Source: Geosiphon pyriformis (lineage: Eukaryota > Glomeromycota > Glomeromycetes > Archaeosporales > Geosiphonaceae). Taken from it: a stretch of DNA of 64,000 bases. Below are positions 1-10,580 of this stretch, one piece after another; the stretch's first letter is position 1; each line of letters starts with the position of its first letter. The stretch spans positions 808,221 through 872,220 of the forward strand of contig JAAOMT010000607.1 of NCBI GenBank assembly GCA_016748015.1. The letters are read 5' to 3'. A program made the translations under genes and the position numbers. The notes beneath the pieces are model-generated. The model was given only the letters and a program-made list of their open reading frames with translations, was not told where the DNA came from and ran no database searches.

Positions 1-2345
1 ATATTGTACACCACAAACCAGGAAAACTACATACCAATGTTGATAGCCTCTCAAGAATGAGACAAGATTAATACCAACAACAATTCCACCACAACTTACC
101 AACTTACCAACAAAATAACCAAACAAGAATGGATCCCAGAAACTACAGCAATCTTAAAAATTATTTGGAGACCCTTACCATACCAGAAAACTGGTCTCCA
201 AGTGAAAAACACCGCTTACAACACCAATTAAAACAATATTTCATACACCAGAACAAAATTTATTATAAAAATCACAGAAAACCAAACCAGCCACTCAGAT
301 TAATACAAGAGAATGAAAAAGAAACAATTTTATACAACATGCACACAGATCCGTCTTCAGCACACTCGGGAAAAGAGGGAACAATTCAAAAAACCCTTGA
401 ACATTATTTTTGGCCTCACATGCAAAAAAACATTCGACAATATGTAGAATTTTGTAATAACTGCCAAAGAAGAGAAGGAACTTGCCCCACAGAACCTTTA
501 AATTCAATCAAAGTTGGACAACCTTTTAACAGAGTTGGAATTGATTTAGTCGGACCATTATCTATCACAACCCAAGGAAATTGTTATATTGCAGTTGCAG
601 TGGATTATCTTACCAAATGGTCTGAAGCTAGAGCCATCCAAAGAGCAGATGCAAAATCAGTAGCAAAATTCATCTATGAAGACATTATCTGTAGACATGG
701 ATGCCCAATTGAACTCTTATTTGATCAAGGAACACATTTTGTAAACAACTTGATACAAAAAATTTGTGAACAGTTCAATGTCAAAAGACCTCTATCATTA
801 CTTTATCACCCTCAAACAAATGGACTTGTAGAATGTTTCAACAAAATATTGTGTGAATCTTTAGCCAAAGTCTCAACAGACTTTGAACAGGAATGGGATA
901 TCTTTATTCTATCAGTGTTACTAGCATACAGAACACTAAAACAAGATACTACAAAACACACACCATTTGATCTTACTTATGGAAGAACAGCAATATTATC
1001 AATTAATTTCACAGTGGAAACATATCCAGTGCAACCAATCAATAAAGAAAACTTTCAAGAGACACTCCAAAGAAGAGCTTACACTCTTCTTAATACACTG
1101 GAAGGAAAAAGAAGAATAGTAGCAGCTCATATTGAATATTCCCAAGCTTAACAAAAAGAAAGACATGACAACAAATTATCATCTATTACCAACAAATTTA
1201 AAGTTGAAAATAAAGTTCTCTTACACAGAACTAAGGCTGAAAAACAATGGAGTGGGAAATTTGAAAACAAATGGGATGGACCATTTTATATTCACGAAAT
1301 TCTAGGCAATGGATCATATAAGTTAAGACTTGATGACAAAATATTAGCAAAAGTTGCACATGGAGACAGACTAAAACACTATCATTCCAGAAACAATCCT
1401 GAACCATTAATTCCACAAATTGGTACACATTTCCCTTTAATTAATCTTGAAGATATTCCCCGAAATTTAGAATCAATAATCATAATAGAACAATAACCAA
1501 ACTTGAATACTTAAATTTTACAATAATTCTCCATAAAAACACAAAGACAAAAATAGTAAATAATTACAAAACACCCAAACCCAAAAACAAATAAAAACTC
1601 CATATTCAAAAAATAATTTTTCTTTATTCTCTCTTTTCATAATTAGTCAATTTTATCATGATTATTCCTCGAAATATTCAACAAATATCCCAAAAATTAA
1701 TGGTAGCCTTGAAAACACTCCCTGACTTATCTATAACGATTAATGGAAGTCAAATTAAATACATTCAGAAAGAAACCACAGCCCCAGTAGCAAATCATTT
1801 GCAGAACTATCACCCCTATAAAAAAGAAACAAAAAGTCACTCTGAGAATAAATTACCAAGACTTTTGAAGCAGGCACTAGAAAAAAATCTGCTAATTGCC
1901 CCTATTGACATTCCACCAAATGCTACAATGCAACAAAAACTACTACTACTTCTTAATAAACAGAACAATGAACACACCTCTAGCTATAAATATTTTCAAA
2001 TTGGAAAAACACTTTATGAACGAAAACTGGAACTTAAAGCAACAAATCTCACTCCTGAAGTTATACAAAAACAAATCTACAATGAATTCAAAACAGCAGC
2101 TGGACCAACAAACACTCGCTACAAACTTAGAGCAGCTTTTAGACTCTATGATTTGTTTAATACTTGTGAAAATGTTCTACAAAATCCAATACTGCAATCA
2201 ATGAAAGTCCAATACATTGGCAAACTCACAGAACTGAAATTTCAACAATTTTCAGACCAGATTACTTCAATCATTTTAGATCACTATCTCAATATTACAG
2301 ATAGTGCTTGGATTTCGACAGAGCTCAGTCTTGAGGAGGAGATTA
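1..2345 (+). mobile_element. 3' part of Ty3/gypsy retrotransposon G1
   Basis: This is the downstream part of a Ty3-type element whose 5' part lies off the window. It holds the end of pol (integrase with a C-terminal SH3-like segment), then an extra ORF, then a purine-rich tract at about 2333-2345 directly before LTR A, the expected polypurine tract position. The domain order integrase then LTR fits Ty3/gypsy rather than Ty1/copia. G1 is much less damaged than G2 next door: I see a single in-frame stop in the integrase and none in the extra ORF. Confidence 0.85.
129..1496 (+). pseudogene. Ty3 integrase of G1, one premature stop
   Basis: Integrase joins the cDNA copy of the element to host DNA. 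An H2C2 zinc-binding domain is visible (HTDPSSAHSG, then CNNCQ). The core follows with first Asp in GIDLVGPLS, second Asp in FDQGTHF and Glu in NGLVECFN, so all three catalytic residues are kept. The ORF stops at TAA 1149-1151 (SQA then stop). The same frame continues with QKERHD and an SH3-like segment around WDGPFYIHEILGNGSYKL to a natural-looking TAA near 1494. The premature stop is what CAA (Gln) becomes by one C-to-T change. The protein therefore looks recently inactivated rather than old. Upstream RT and RNase H lie off the window. Confidence 0.85.
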
Positions 2346-2395
2346 TGTTACCAGTAGAATTTTGGCTATTAATTAGCATGAAATTACCCTTATAA
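1658..2395 (+). CDS. ORF3 of G1, unknown protein downstream of integrase
   Basis: Intact 245-residue reading frame about 160 bp after the integrase stop. I do not recognise a named domain. It is rich in Lys, Gln and Asn, has no membrane segment or signal peptide, and looks helical. Its C-terminal half (YFQIGKTLYE; YKLRAAFRLYDLFNTCENVL; then IGKLTELKFQQF) aligns by eye with the same region of the broken ORF3 of G2 (9718-10512): FYKIGEQL, LYTAFQHCPNVLLN, ITNQQFKDLQ. Two diverged elements sharing a gene at the same place argues that it belongs to the element. The frame runs through the polypurine tract and ends 50 bp inside LTR A. A role in packaging, transport or host interaction is possible, but nothing in the sequence decides it. 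Confidence 0.65.
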   Translation: MIIPRNIQQISQKLMVALKTLPDLSITINGSQIKYIQKETTAPVANHLQNYHPYKKETKSHSENKLPRLLKQALEKNLLIAPIDIPPNATMQQKLLLLLNKQNNEHTSSYKYFQIGKTLYERKLELKATNLTPEVIQKQIYNEFKTAAGPTNTRYKLRAAFRLYDLFNTCENVLQNPILQSMKVQYIGKLTELKFQQFSDQITSIILDHYLNITDSAWISTELSLEEEIMLPVEFWLLISMKLPL

Positions 2396-3319
2396 TTCCT
2401 ATAATTCATTAGTATATTAATATCATTTCAAATTATCATTTATTATTTAATCAATTATCACATATCACAATTCAATTAAAATAATTTAATTAGTATAACA
2501 GAAAGTAAGATGATCAAATTACACAATACCCTGAACTTTGTAACATTCAAAAATTTGCTGAAATTTACAGAAATTCACCAAAATTATGAATAGTTTACCC
2601 AAATTAATCAATAGTTCAGCAAAATAACTTGTAGTTCATCAAAATGTATCTTTAGTTTGCCGGAATTTGGACAAAGAGAAAAAAGTGCAAGTTCATAAAC
2701 TAGTACTACAACAAGTTGTATAAAAAAAAAGCTTTTCTCTTCTGAAAAATGTATCTTACTTTAGATTTATTACTTAGAACCATTTCTATACACACAAAAA
2801 GAAATAAAAATCAAATAATTCAAAAAAACCAAATTTTTTAATTATTACACTTGAAAAATCCCCAAAACCCAACTAATATTTTGAAATTGATTAGCTACCA
2901 ATTTCAGTAAACTGTTAGTGACTTCAGGCCTGAATAGAAAACGTTTCTCTTGACAAAAATTCTATTTCTTTTACATTTCTTTTATTTTCTTTTATTTTTT
3001 TTACTATAATCACTAAGATAACCTACAGACAAGATTCCTGTAGAAGAGTTGACTTTTACAGCAAAGTAACTACACATTTTTAGTAAGCTTTCAGACAAGC
3101 AATTCCTAAGAAAGAGTTGACGTTTACTACAATGTAACTACATAAAGTAACTGACAAGGAATTGGCCATTCTACTTATAAGCCCAGCAGTTCAAATTATA
3201 GGAGATAATTTGAAGATAAATTCAGTTATTGGAGGTTCAACTACTCCCTGAAAACGAGAATTCACAGCAAATCAACATTACCAACATTTAAGAAAAGAGA
3301 CCAAAAACCTCTGGTAACA
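2346..3319 (+). repeat. LTR of family A (974 bp)
   Basis: The ends are a perfect 9-bp inverted repeat, TGTTACCAG at the start and CTGGTAACA at the end. The left end follows a purine-rich tract, as a 3' LTR does. Two AT-mutated copies elsewhere (27943-28920 and about 39880-40620) follow it along its length, which supports the boundaries. A TATA-like TTATAA lies near 3174. I see no primer binding site directly after 3319, so it is not clearly the 5' LTR of G2. Confidence 0.85.
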
Positions 3320-3347
3320 CCAGTAACACCCCACCCATTAACTGGAT

Positions 3348-4476
3348 CATGGCTTACTGGGATATCACTAAATTGGAAAAATTCTCTGGTGAAGAAGATA
3401 ACACATATTTTTGGATCACGGACGCCAAGAAAGCAATTACCACTAATGGTTGGAATGATGACCACACAATTTAGGCACTGCTGTTCTTTCTGACCAGAAC
3501 TGCCAATTCATAGTACCAGAGCCTGACAGAGAAGCCTATCTCCTTTACCGAATTTAAACTCGCATTTCTACAATATTTCTGTAACCCCAATACGTTAATC
3601 CGATTGCAGAATCAATTCAGCATAATTAAACAAAAAGATCATAAAGCAGTAACTACTTATCTCGGATGATTTAATCAAATCTTGCATCAAATATTAGCTA
3701 TCGAAAGGGACTACTACACCGCGGCACAAGTTCTTAATTAATTCATTAAAGGATTGTGAAGTAGTATTCTAAGATCCATAAGACCCCGCCATTTGACTAG
3801 TTTATAAGACACCATTGCTCTCACTCGCAATTTTGAGTTTGCAGAACAAAAAGTGAACCATACTCATGCCATTAATTTAGCCATTAATGAAACCTCTGAC
3901 ATCAATGCAAAGATAACCCAATTGAGTGAGAAACTAACTCAGAAAATTGAAAGATTCTTAGCTGGAACTACAGGAACTTACCAGCCACCCCAATGAAGAG
4001 AAAATAACAACAACAGCAGATACCCACAGCAACAGCAACAACCTTGGAGATCCAATTCCCGCAACTGTTACTATTGCCAGAAATCTGGACATATTGCCCG
4101 TGACTGTAGAAGGAAGATCATGGACCAAAATCAAGGAAACCTATACCAGCAACCCAGATATCAGCAAAACATGGTACCCCAATATTCTATACTTTAGAAT
4201 CAACTGCCCCTATATGCACAACAAGTCCTGTATATTCAACCACCACCCCAGAATTATTATCAACCACCACCAATAACACAAGCAATTCCTCACTATCAAA
4301 CTTCCCCTTACAGCCTGTTCAGACCTTGAGCTATAGACTATAATCAGGGATGGAGGAATCCCAACAACAATCAGGTACAAACCAACAGTAGACCGTCTCG
4401 ACCAATTTCTCGCAGTTCTGCCCAATCTTGACCAACACCAACTGGATACCCAAATCAAGCTTCCTATCTCAGTTTT
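3348..4476 (+). pseudogene. Ty3 gag (capsid-nucleocapsid), broken
   Basis: Gag packages element RNA into virus-like particles. The ATG at 3348 starts MAYWDITKLEKFSGEEDNTY, a retrotransposon gag beginning, followed by a Trp-rich helical region (TEKPISFTEFKLAFLQYF) typical of the family. A CCHC zinc knuckle, C-x2-C-x4-H-x4-C, lies at 4066-4106, after a Gln/Asn-rich stretch. At least nine stops interrupt the frame (for example after NDDHTI and TTYLG). Each is explained by CAA, CAG, CGA or TGG changing by one transition. The long Gln/Pro-rich tail after the knuckle runs straight into the protease frame. Confidence 0.8.
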
Positions 4477-5270
4477 ATGGAAGACCAAGGTTTTAATAAA
4501 TCTACACCTGTGGAAGGGAAAGATATAAAACAAATCTTCCAACCTTCCAAGCAAACAAAAAGCAATATCTCACCAGCCACTATTACCAAAGACACCACCC
4601 TAGCCATCATATTTCCTTTTAACATCAATAATTTGAACATCCATAACCTTTTTAGTGAAGCAGCCATCAATCAAGATAAACCAATAATGGCCCTATACAC
4701 CGATGCCAGAGTCAGAGGAATAGACATTAAATTAATCCTGAATAGTGGATCAGCTGGTAACATAATCACAAAGCAGTTCATGGACCAACTAGGTCATCAA
4801 GTAGACCATGCTGCTACCGCCCAGATCATTACAGCAGATAGAAACACAAAAACCCCAATAGGAGAAATTGACAACTTTCTCTTTGAGATTAATGGAATCC
4901 AAATCCCTACCAAAGTACTCGTTATGGAAGCTACTCAATATCAAGCTCTAGTAGAAAATGACTGGTTGTCAAAAGCCAATGCTACTCTCGACTGGAACAC
5001 CCAAGAACTTCAACTCATGTTCAATGGACAGCATGCCCGAGTTCCAGCTATGTGCAGACACTTTAAAACCCAATGTACTGAGGAACCCCTTATTGAATTT
5101 GAAAACACATCAATGCCACCAACCATCAAGACCTATCAGGTTTCATGGGCGGATGATTATCGAACTGAACTACTCTCACCACCAACCTGGGAAGAAAAAG
5201 GAAAAGACAGAGCCAAAGAAAAACCCCAATCATCATCACTAGGATATGTAATCTCGGATCAAAGAAACTT
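4477..5270 (+). pseudogene. Retropepsin-like aspartic protease of G2
   Basis: Open from 4477. The protease core is at about residues 80-170 of this frame: IDIKLILNSGSAGNIITKQF is the active-site loop, and FEINGIQIPTKVLVME followed by ALVENDWLSKANATLDW is the usual flap and C-terminal part. The catalytic triplet should read Asp-Ser/Thr-Gly but reads Asn-Ser-Gly, a change made by one G-to-A transition (GAT to AAT). This enzyme would not process the polyprotein. It lies between the gag knuckle and the Cys-rich region, the standard Ty3 position. Confidence 0.8.
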
Positions 5271-6057
5271 ATTTTACCAACCCCCAAAACTAATATGTGT
5301 CAATTGTGGGAAAAAACTATCCACTATGGGCACATGTATCAGAGACAACGAAGAATGACCCACCGCCACCAAATACTATTGCAGACCTTGTTTACTGGAA
5401 AGATTTGGACAACCAAAACAACAAGGCAAATAGAACAACACGCTGTGCCTCGCATGTGATGAAATCCTGTCAGATGAAGGATTCTGGAATGATGTGCCTA
5501 ACAGAGGAGAAACATGTGACGAGGCTTGTCAATACACCATATTAATTAACGATTGGGTACGAAAGAAAACCCCCATCGAGGATGCTTGGAAATGAGCACT
5601 CAACAGGCTGGACAGTTATCTACATGATGACCATGAAATCTGGAGAATGGCAAGCACCAAGGCCAAAGGCACCACACCTGAAGAAATATGAGAAATCAAG
5701 AACAACTTTTGGACACCCAAATATAATGAACCTGACTACCCCAAGGATGATTTCTTCACAGATGACCCAGATGCATTTCAGAACCAATATCAGAAATTGG
5801 CCCCAACTTGCGAAGAACAGAAGCAAAGATTGGCCAATTTGAATACCAAATTGTGCGATCACTGTTTGATCCTCTGTCACTTTCAGTACTACAACGAATG
5901 TAATCTTATGTTCAATCTGCCTTCAAGAATACTGTTTCCAATCACTGAACTACTTGAGCCCAAAGAAAAGGTATTGATCACTGAGGACATGTCATTTCAA
6001 GATCCAACTGAGGATACCAAAACAGAACAGTATCTTGTGTATTCCAACCTATCCAAA
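5271..6057 (+). pseudogene. Cys-rich (zinc-binding-like) segment between protease and dUTPase
   Basis: The frame continues with pairs of cysteines: CVNCGKKL, then CRPC, CLACDE, CDEACQY and later LCDHCLILC. The pattern suggests two or more zinc-binding knuckles, followed by an acidic linker (PDYPKDDFFTDDPDAF). In-frame stops fall at 5356-5358, 5431-5433 and a few later places. I know no named family for this segment. Its position inside pol is unusual for Ty3 elements. It may bind nucleic acid or be a structural part of the polyprotein. Confidence 0.6.
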
Positions 6058-6816
6058 GAACTAGAGCTAAAATGATATAGTAACAATGAGAAAGAAATCT
6101 GCCCTAAAAGAGTGCATGACACCAATGCCAGTTTCGATCTATGATACCCCAGACAATCACCCATCATTATAGCCCTACATTCCCTCGTAAAAATAGATCT
6201 TAAGATAGTATTAGAAATTCCTGTTAGTACAATGGTACAAGTTGCCTCTCGATCTAGTCTAGCCAAGAAAAAAATCGACATAAAAGGAAGAATCATCGAT
6301 GCTGGTTATACAGAAAACATCATTGTGATGCTACAGAACAATTCAGACAGACCCTACAAAATAGAATCATAAGAAAAAATTGCCCAAGCTATCTTCCTAT
6401 CCCTAGTCAAAATATCCCAATTAACCCCGGTAACAACCTGAGAAGAGTTAGGTCTCACTGCCCGAGGAATCAACAGGTTTGGATCAAATAGAAGAGGAAG
6501 CGTACCAGTTAATTTCATGGAGGAAGACAGTAACCAGATAGAATTTATCAACACTGACACCATCATTTCCATTCCCCCATACTGATAATACATCCTCAAA
6601 ATGAATCGAAAGATCCAAGATCAAGCCCTATTATTCAAAACCAGTTCCGAAATCTGTTCTCTAGCCGATATTGCTAATCTATACCTACCAGCCAAAGCCC
6701 ATAAACACTTCAAAATCCCCATCTACAACCCAACAAAAGATGTCATTGAAATTCCCGAAGAGACCTTCATCGGTTTCATATCTGCAGATATTCAGAATTC
6801 TGAAAAACCCTAGTCT
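6058..6816 (+). pseudogene. dUTPase domain inside Ty3 pol
   Basis: dUTPase hydrolyses dUTP to dUMP and keeps uracil out of new DNA. All five motifs of the trimeric family appear in order: HDTNASFDL (motif 1), ASRSSLAKKKI (motif 2), GRIIDAGYTENI (motif 3), EKIAQAIF (motif 4) and ARGINRFGS (motif 5). Motif 3 keeps the catalytic Asp and the Tyr. Motifs 1 and 5 have changed glycines, and stops interrupt the frame (after ELK, after SFDL, in KIES-stop-EKIAQ, and in VTT-stop-EELG). Each stop suits TGG or CAA/CGA plus a transition. A linker (AKAHKHFKIPIYN) follows before RT. A dUTPase between protease and RT recalls non-primate lentiviruses, but here it sits in a fungal Ty3-type element. Confidence 0.85.
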
Positions 6817-8335
6817 ATTCCAGATTTCGCACAATTATTCTTATTCTGTGACATTACCTCACAAGTATAGAATTTGCCAAAAGAAAGTTACTTGTTCACA
6901 CCAGAAGAGATCAATAAATTGAATTTAGGAAATTTAAGTACTCTGTAACAAATACAACTCAAAGTCCTTCTAAATCAATATGCTGATGTCTTTGCCAGTG
7001 AAAATGAGTTCAGACACACCAACATCGTGAAGCATCAGATTGATATGGGAAACGCTTAACCAATTAAGCAACGAGCTTACCGCATACTCCCATTTGGTGA
7101 TAACCTAATTAAGCAAGAAGTACAATAGATGCTTGATAATGGCCTAATCAAAGAATCGTTAAGCCCTTGGTCCTCTCCAGTAGTTTTGGTCCCCAAGAAA
7201 AATGGAAAAGTGTAATTCTGCATAGATTATTTAAAACTAAATAGCATCACGTAAGGAGATAGTTATTCCACTCCCCTCATTCAGGAAATTTTGGACAATC
7301 TAGGAAAAAAGAAATAGTTTTCATCATTAAATTTAGCAAGTGGTTATTGGCAAGTTTAAATAGACCCCAAAGACAAAGAAAAAACAGCATTTACTATTCA
7401 AGACGGAAAATTTGAATTTAACATAATGTTTTTTGGACTTTGTAATGCTCCTGCCATATTTCAATGCCTGATGGATGTAGTATACAAAGGAATCCTTTGG
7501 AAATCAGTAGTAGTCTACTTAGACAATACAAATGTGTTCTCTGAAACATTCAAAGACCATTTGCTCCACCTGCAACAAGTTTTCGAATGCTTTCGTAGTG
7601 CTGGATTGAAACTCAATCCTGAGAAATGCTTCTTTGGAAAAACCGAGTTAAAATTCTTAGGACATATAATCAGCAAGGACGGAGTTAAACCCGATCCAGA
7701 TAAAGTACAAAAAGTCAAGGATTTTCTAGCCCTAATCAACCTCAGAGAATTACAAGGATTTCTAGAATTGGCAGGATATTATCATCAATTTGTCAAAGGT
7801 TTCTCGAACATCACAAAACCACTCCATCAATTGTTGTCCAAATACATACCATACTTGTGGAAGGAAGATCAACAGAAAGCATTCGATTATCTTAAGCAGC
7901 AATTGATTACATTCCCAATCCTGATTTACTCAGATTTCATTAAATGGTTTATTGTCGCTACGGACACCTCGAAAAATGCTCTAGGAGCAGTCTTATCACA
8001 GATAAGACCAGACAATAGAGAACATCCAGTTGTCTACACTAGTCGCAGCACTAGCCCAACAGAAAAGAATTATAGCACAACAGATCTGGAATGTCTCACC
8101 ATTTATTGGGCTGTACAGACTTGGAAACATTACCTCAGTCAACTATTTAACCTATATACCGACCACAAAAGACTTATTTGATTACTCAACAATCCACAAC
8201 TAGAAGGAAAATATGTGAAATAGAGTACTTATCTGCAACAATTCCCACTCAAAGTCTATTACAAAAAAGAATTTAAGAATACCAATGCTGACAGTTTGTC
8301 AAAAATGCCACAAACCTAATCCCAGACCCATGGAT
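6817..8335 (+). pseudogene. Reverse transcriptase and RNase H of G2
   Basis: RT copies element RNA to DNA and RNase H removes the RNA strand. Visible RT blocks: SPVVLVPKKNGKV, the LNLASGYWQV motif, FGLCNAPAIFQCLMD and VVVYLDNTNVFSETF. The catalytic box should be YLDD and reads YLDN, one G-to-A change in the second Asp codon. RNase H follows at about 7930-8200 with IVATDTSKNALGAVLSQ, a DLECLTIYWAV motif and LYTDHKRLI. Stops at several points (for example before FCIDYLKLN, KKK-stop-FSSLN, WQV-stop-IDPKD) fit Gln, Arg or Trp codons altered by transitions. Confidence 0.9.
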
Positions 8336-9697
8336 ACACTCACTTATCAATGACTACATCAGTACCTATTGACACTACGTTTCAAGGAGATATTATCTCA
8401 ACAGGAACAGAGTACCATACGAAAACAAGCCCAAAATTATTTTATTCAAGACAACCAACTATATCGACAAGAATGCCGAGACTACCCCAACCCACAATAA
8501 CTAATCAAGGACAGTGAAAGAGAAACTATACTATATAGTGTGCACTCAAATCCAACTGCAGGACACTTTAACAAAGATGCTACCCTCGAAAGAACACTAA
8601 ACTTATACTATTGGCCAACGATGTACAAAGACATTTTTAAATATGTGCTTAATTGTGACGCATGCCAGCAAAGAGGAGGAGCAAAATCAACAGAACTACT
8701 TTGACCCATTCCAGTTGGAAATCCATTTAATAGAATTGGAATTGACTTGGTTGGATCTCTTTCAATTACATCCCAAGGAAATCACTATATTGCTGTAGCC
8801 ATAAACTATCTTACAAAATGGCCAGAAGCCAGAGCAATCCAAGTGGCTGATGCTAAAACAGTAGCCAAATTTGTGCATCAAGACCTAATTTGCCAACATG
8901 GATGTCCAAAAGAATTATTATCTGATCAGAGAACACACTTCATTAATAATATGCTGACTGAACTAAGCCAACAGTTTGAAATAAAGAGACTCTTATTGTC
9001 ACCATACCACCCACAAATAAACGGACTGGTAAAACAATTTAACAGAACACTGTGTGAAGCACTAGCAAAAATAAGTCATGAAAACAAACAAAAATAGAAC
9101 TTATTCATACATTCTGTACTCTTTGTATACCAAACATTGAAACAAAATATGACTCAGTTCACACCATTCGAATTAGTCTATAAAAGAAAAGCTACATTAC
9201 TGATTGAATGAGTGATACCATCATACTCAACAGAAACAATCAATGAAGAGAATTTTGAAGCTACTTTATACCAAAGAACGTACCAGCTAATGGAAACATT
9301 GGAAAACAATCAAAGAACAGCAGCTAACAATATTAGTCACACTCAAAAATGACAAAAAGAAAGACATGATAAACATCTATCAGAACAACCAATGAAATTC
9401 AAGATTGGAAACCAAATACTGTTATATCATACAAAAGCTGAGAAACAGTAGAATGAAAAGTTCGACCCAAAGTGGGACAGTTCATTCCACATACACAAAG
9501 CATTAAGAAATAGAGCTTACAAATTACGATTGGAAGACAGGATTTTAAAGAAAGTAGCACATGGAAATTGGTTAAAAATTTATCATGAAAAACAGAAATC
9601 ATCATTATCAGTACCTTAACTAGGAACACAAATTTCATTAATCAGACCAGAAGATATATCACAAGATCTGGAACCAATCATTGTTATCGAAACATAG
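8336..9697 (+). pseudogene. Integrase of G2, broken
   Basis: The H2C2 zinc domain reads VHSNPTAGHF then CDACQQRGG. Core residues: Asp in GIDLVGSLS and Asp in LLSDQRTHF are kept, but the third acidic residue is Lys (NGLVKQFN where G1 has NGLVECFN), which a G-to-A change in GAA explains. Stops lie before PIPVGNPF, at about 9095 and further on. An SH3-like end (WDSSFHIHKALRNRAYKL) follows, and the frame ends at TAG 9695-9697. Aligned by eye it is clearly related to the G1 integrase but diverged well beyond recent copies, so G1 and G2 are separate families. Confidence 0.85.
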
Positions 9698-9717
9698 ACA
9701 ACAGGCAGCAAATTAAA

Positions 9718-10512
9718 TTGGAGAATTCAAATATATATAGCATCCGAAAAGCAGCAAGAAACAATAGAAATTTCAACATAGACCTTTCAAATCAAATTTT
9801 AAAATTATCTAAACAATTATTTAAGACAATTCAAAAATCGACATCTCAAATAGAAATAACAATTGATAAAAAAGAGATATGGTACAAAGATAAGAGCAGG
9901 AAAGGGGAGGATGAGAGTTCAATTAGAACTAAACATTCTCTCCTCTACCCACCATCTGAAAGACAATGTTGGAGGAAAAATTGCCTTTGGGTGGAAGGTG
10001 GAAAAGAAGAAGGCAAAGAATGAGAAAAAGGTTACAAAAAAAGATACTTGGTCCCTGAGCTCGAAAAAATAAAAGAAGCTTTAATTCATGGGACTGAACT
10101 CCCCAAAACAGAGAAATGAACACCTAACAATGCCCAGGAATAAAAAGAAAGACTTCCTCCAGCTTATTGGTTCTACAAAATTGGAGAACAGCTTAACTTG
10201 AAAACACCATATGAAGACCTCAGCCAGAAAACGTTCAACAAAGAAGCAATACAACAAGTAGAAAAATTCATAGAGAAAAACAATCTGACTCTACATTACA
10301 AAGCAGCATACTGATTATATACTGCCTTCCAACATTGCCCAAATGTACTACTGAATGGATCTATAAAAACCATAATGATTAACAACATAAGATGAATAAC
10401 CAATCAACAGTTCAAAGACCTACAAAAGACAATACTCGAGGCAACAATCGAACATTACACGAATGAAGCCATGATAACAGATACATACAATTTCGCAGGA
10501 GCTCAATTTTAA
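9718..10512 (+). pseudogene. ORF3 of G2, broken homologue of G1 ORF3
   Basis: One frame reads from about 9718 to TAA 10510-10512 with five internal stops (TGA or TAA). It shows the blocks shared with the G1 ORF3: AYWFYKIGEQL, LYTAFQHCPNVLLN, ITNQQFKDLQKTILEATIEHYTNEA. An insert rich in charged residues and a Trp-Arg-Lys stretch (about 9900-10010) is not seen in G1. The ORF ends exactly at the polypurine tract, so it fills the whole space between integrase and the LTR. Function unknown. Confidence 0.6.
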
Positions 10513-10526
10513 AAAAATAGGGATAA
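10511..10526 (+). other. Polypurine tract of G2
   Basis: AAAAAAATAGGGATAA sits immediately before the TG of LTR B. This is where Ty3-type elements prime plus-strand DNA. The non-autonomous element on the minus strand (49475-53013) has the matching tract and about 40 bp of related sequence at the same place, linking the two. Confidence 0.8.
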
Positions 10527-10580
10527 TGTTACCCGAGTAGAAAAACCAATCCAAAGTTATAAAGAAACATGACCAAAATG

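Larger units (their letters stand above)
3320..10526 (+). mobile_element. Decayed Ty3/gypsy retrotransposon G2, internal region
   Basis: One reading direction carries gag with a CCHC knuckle, a retropepsin-like protease, a Cys-rich segment, a dUTPase, RT, RNase H, integrase and a third ORF, ending at a polypurine tract before LTR B. About thirty in-frame stops interrupt it, nearly all at positions where Gln, Arg or Trp would fit. The left flank is LTR A and the right flank is LTR B, which are not similar apart from their termini. The element has therefore been invaded by G1, or the two families have recombined. Confidence 0.85.

Noticed and set aside
295-507. Minus-strand ORFs opposite the Ty3 and LINE genes
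   Set aside because: They are shadows of the coding frames on the other strand and show no domains.
3230-3300. tRNA-like GGTTCAACTACTCCC near the end of LTR A
   Set aside because: No acceptor or anticodon arms can be formed around it.
3348-9697. Stop codons at Gln positions suggesting a reassigned genetic code
   Set aside because: TGA is affected as well as TAA and TAG, Trp positions are hit too, catalytic Asp and Glu codons show G-to-A changes, and the host genes end at ordinary stops. Cytosine transitions explain all of it.
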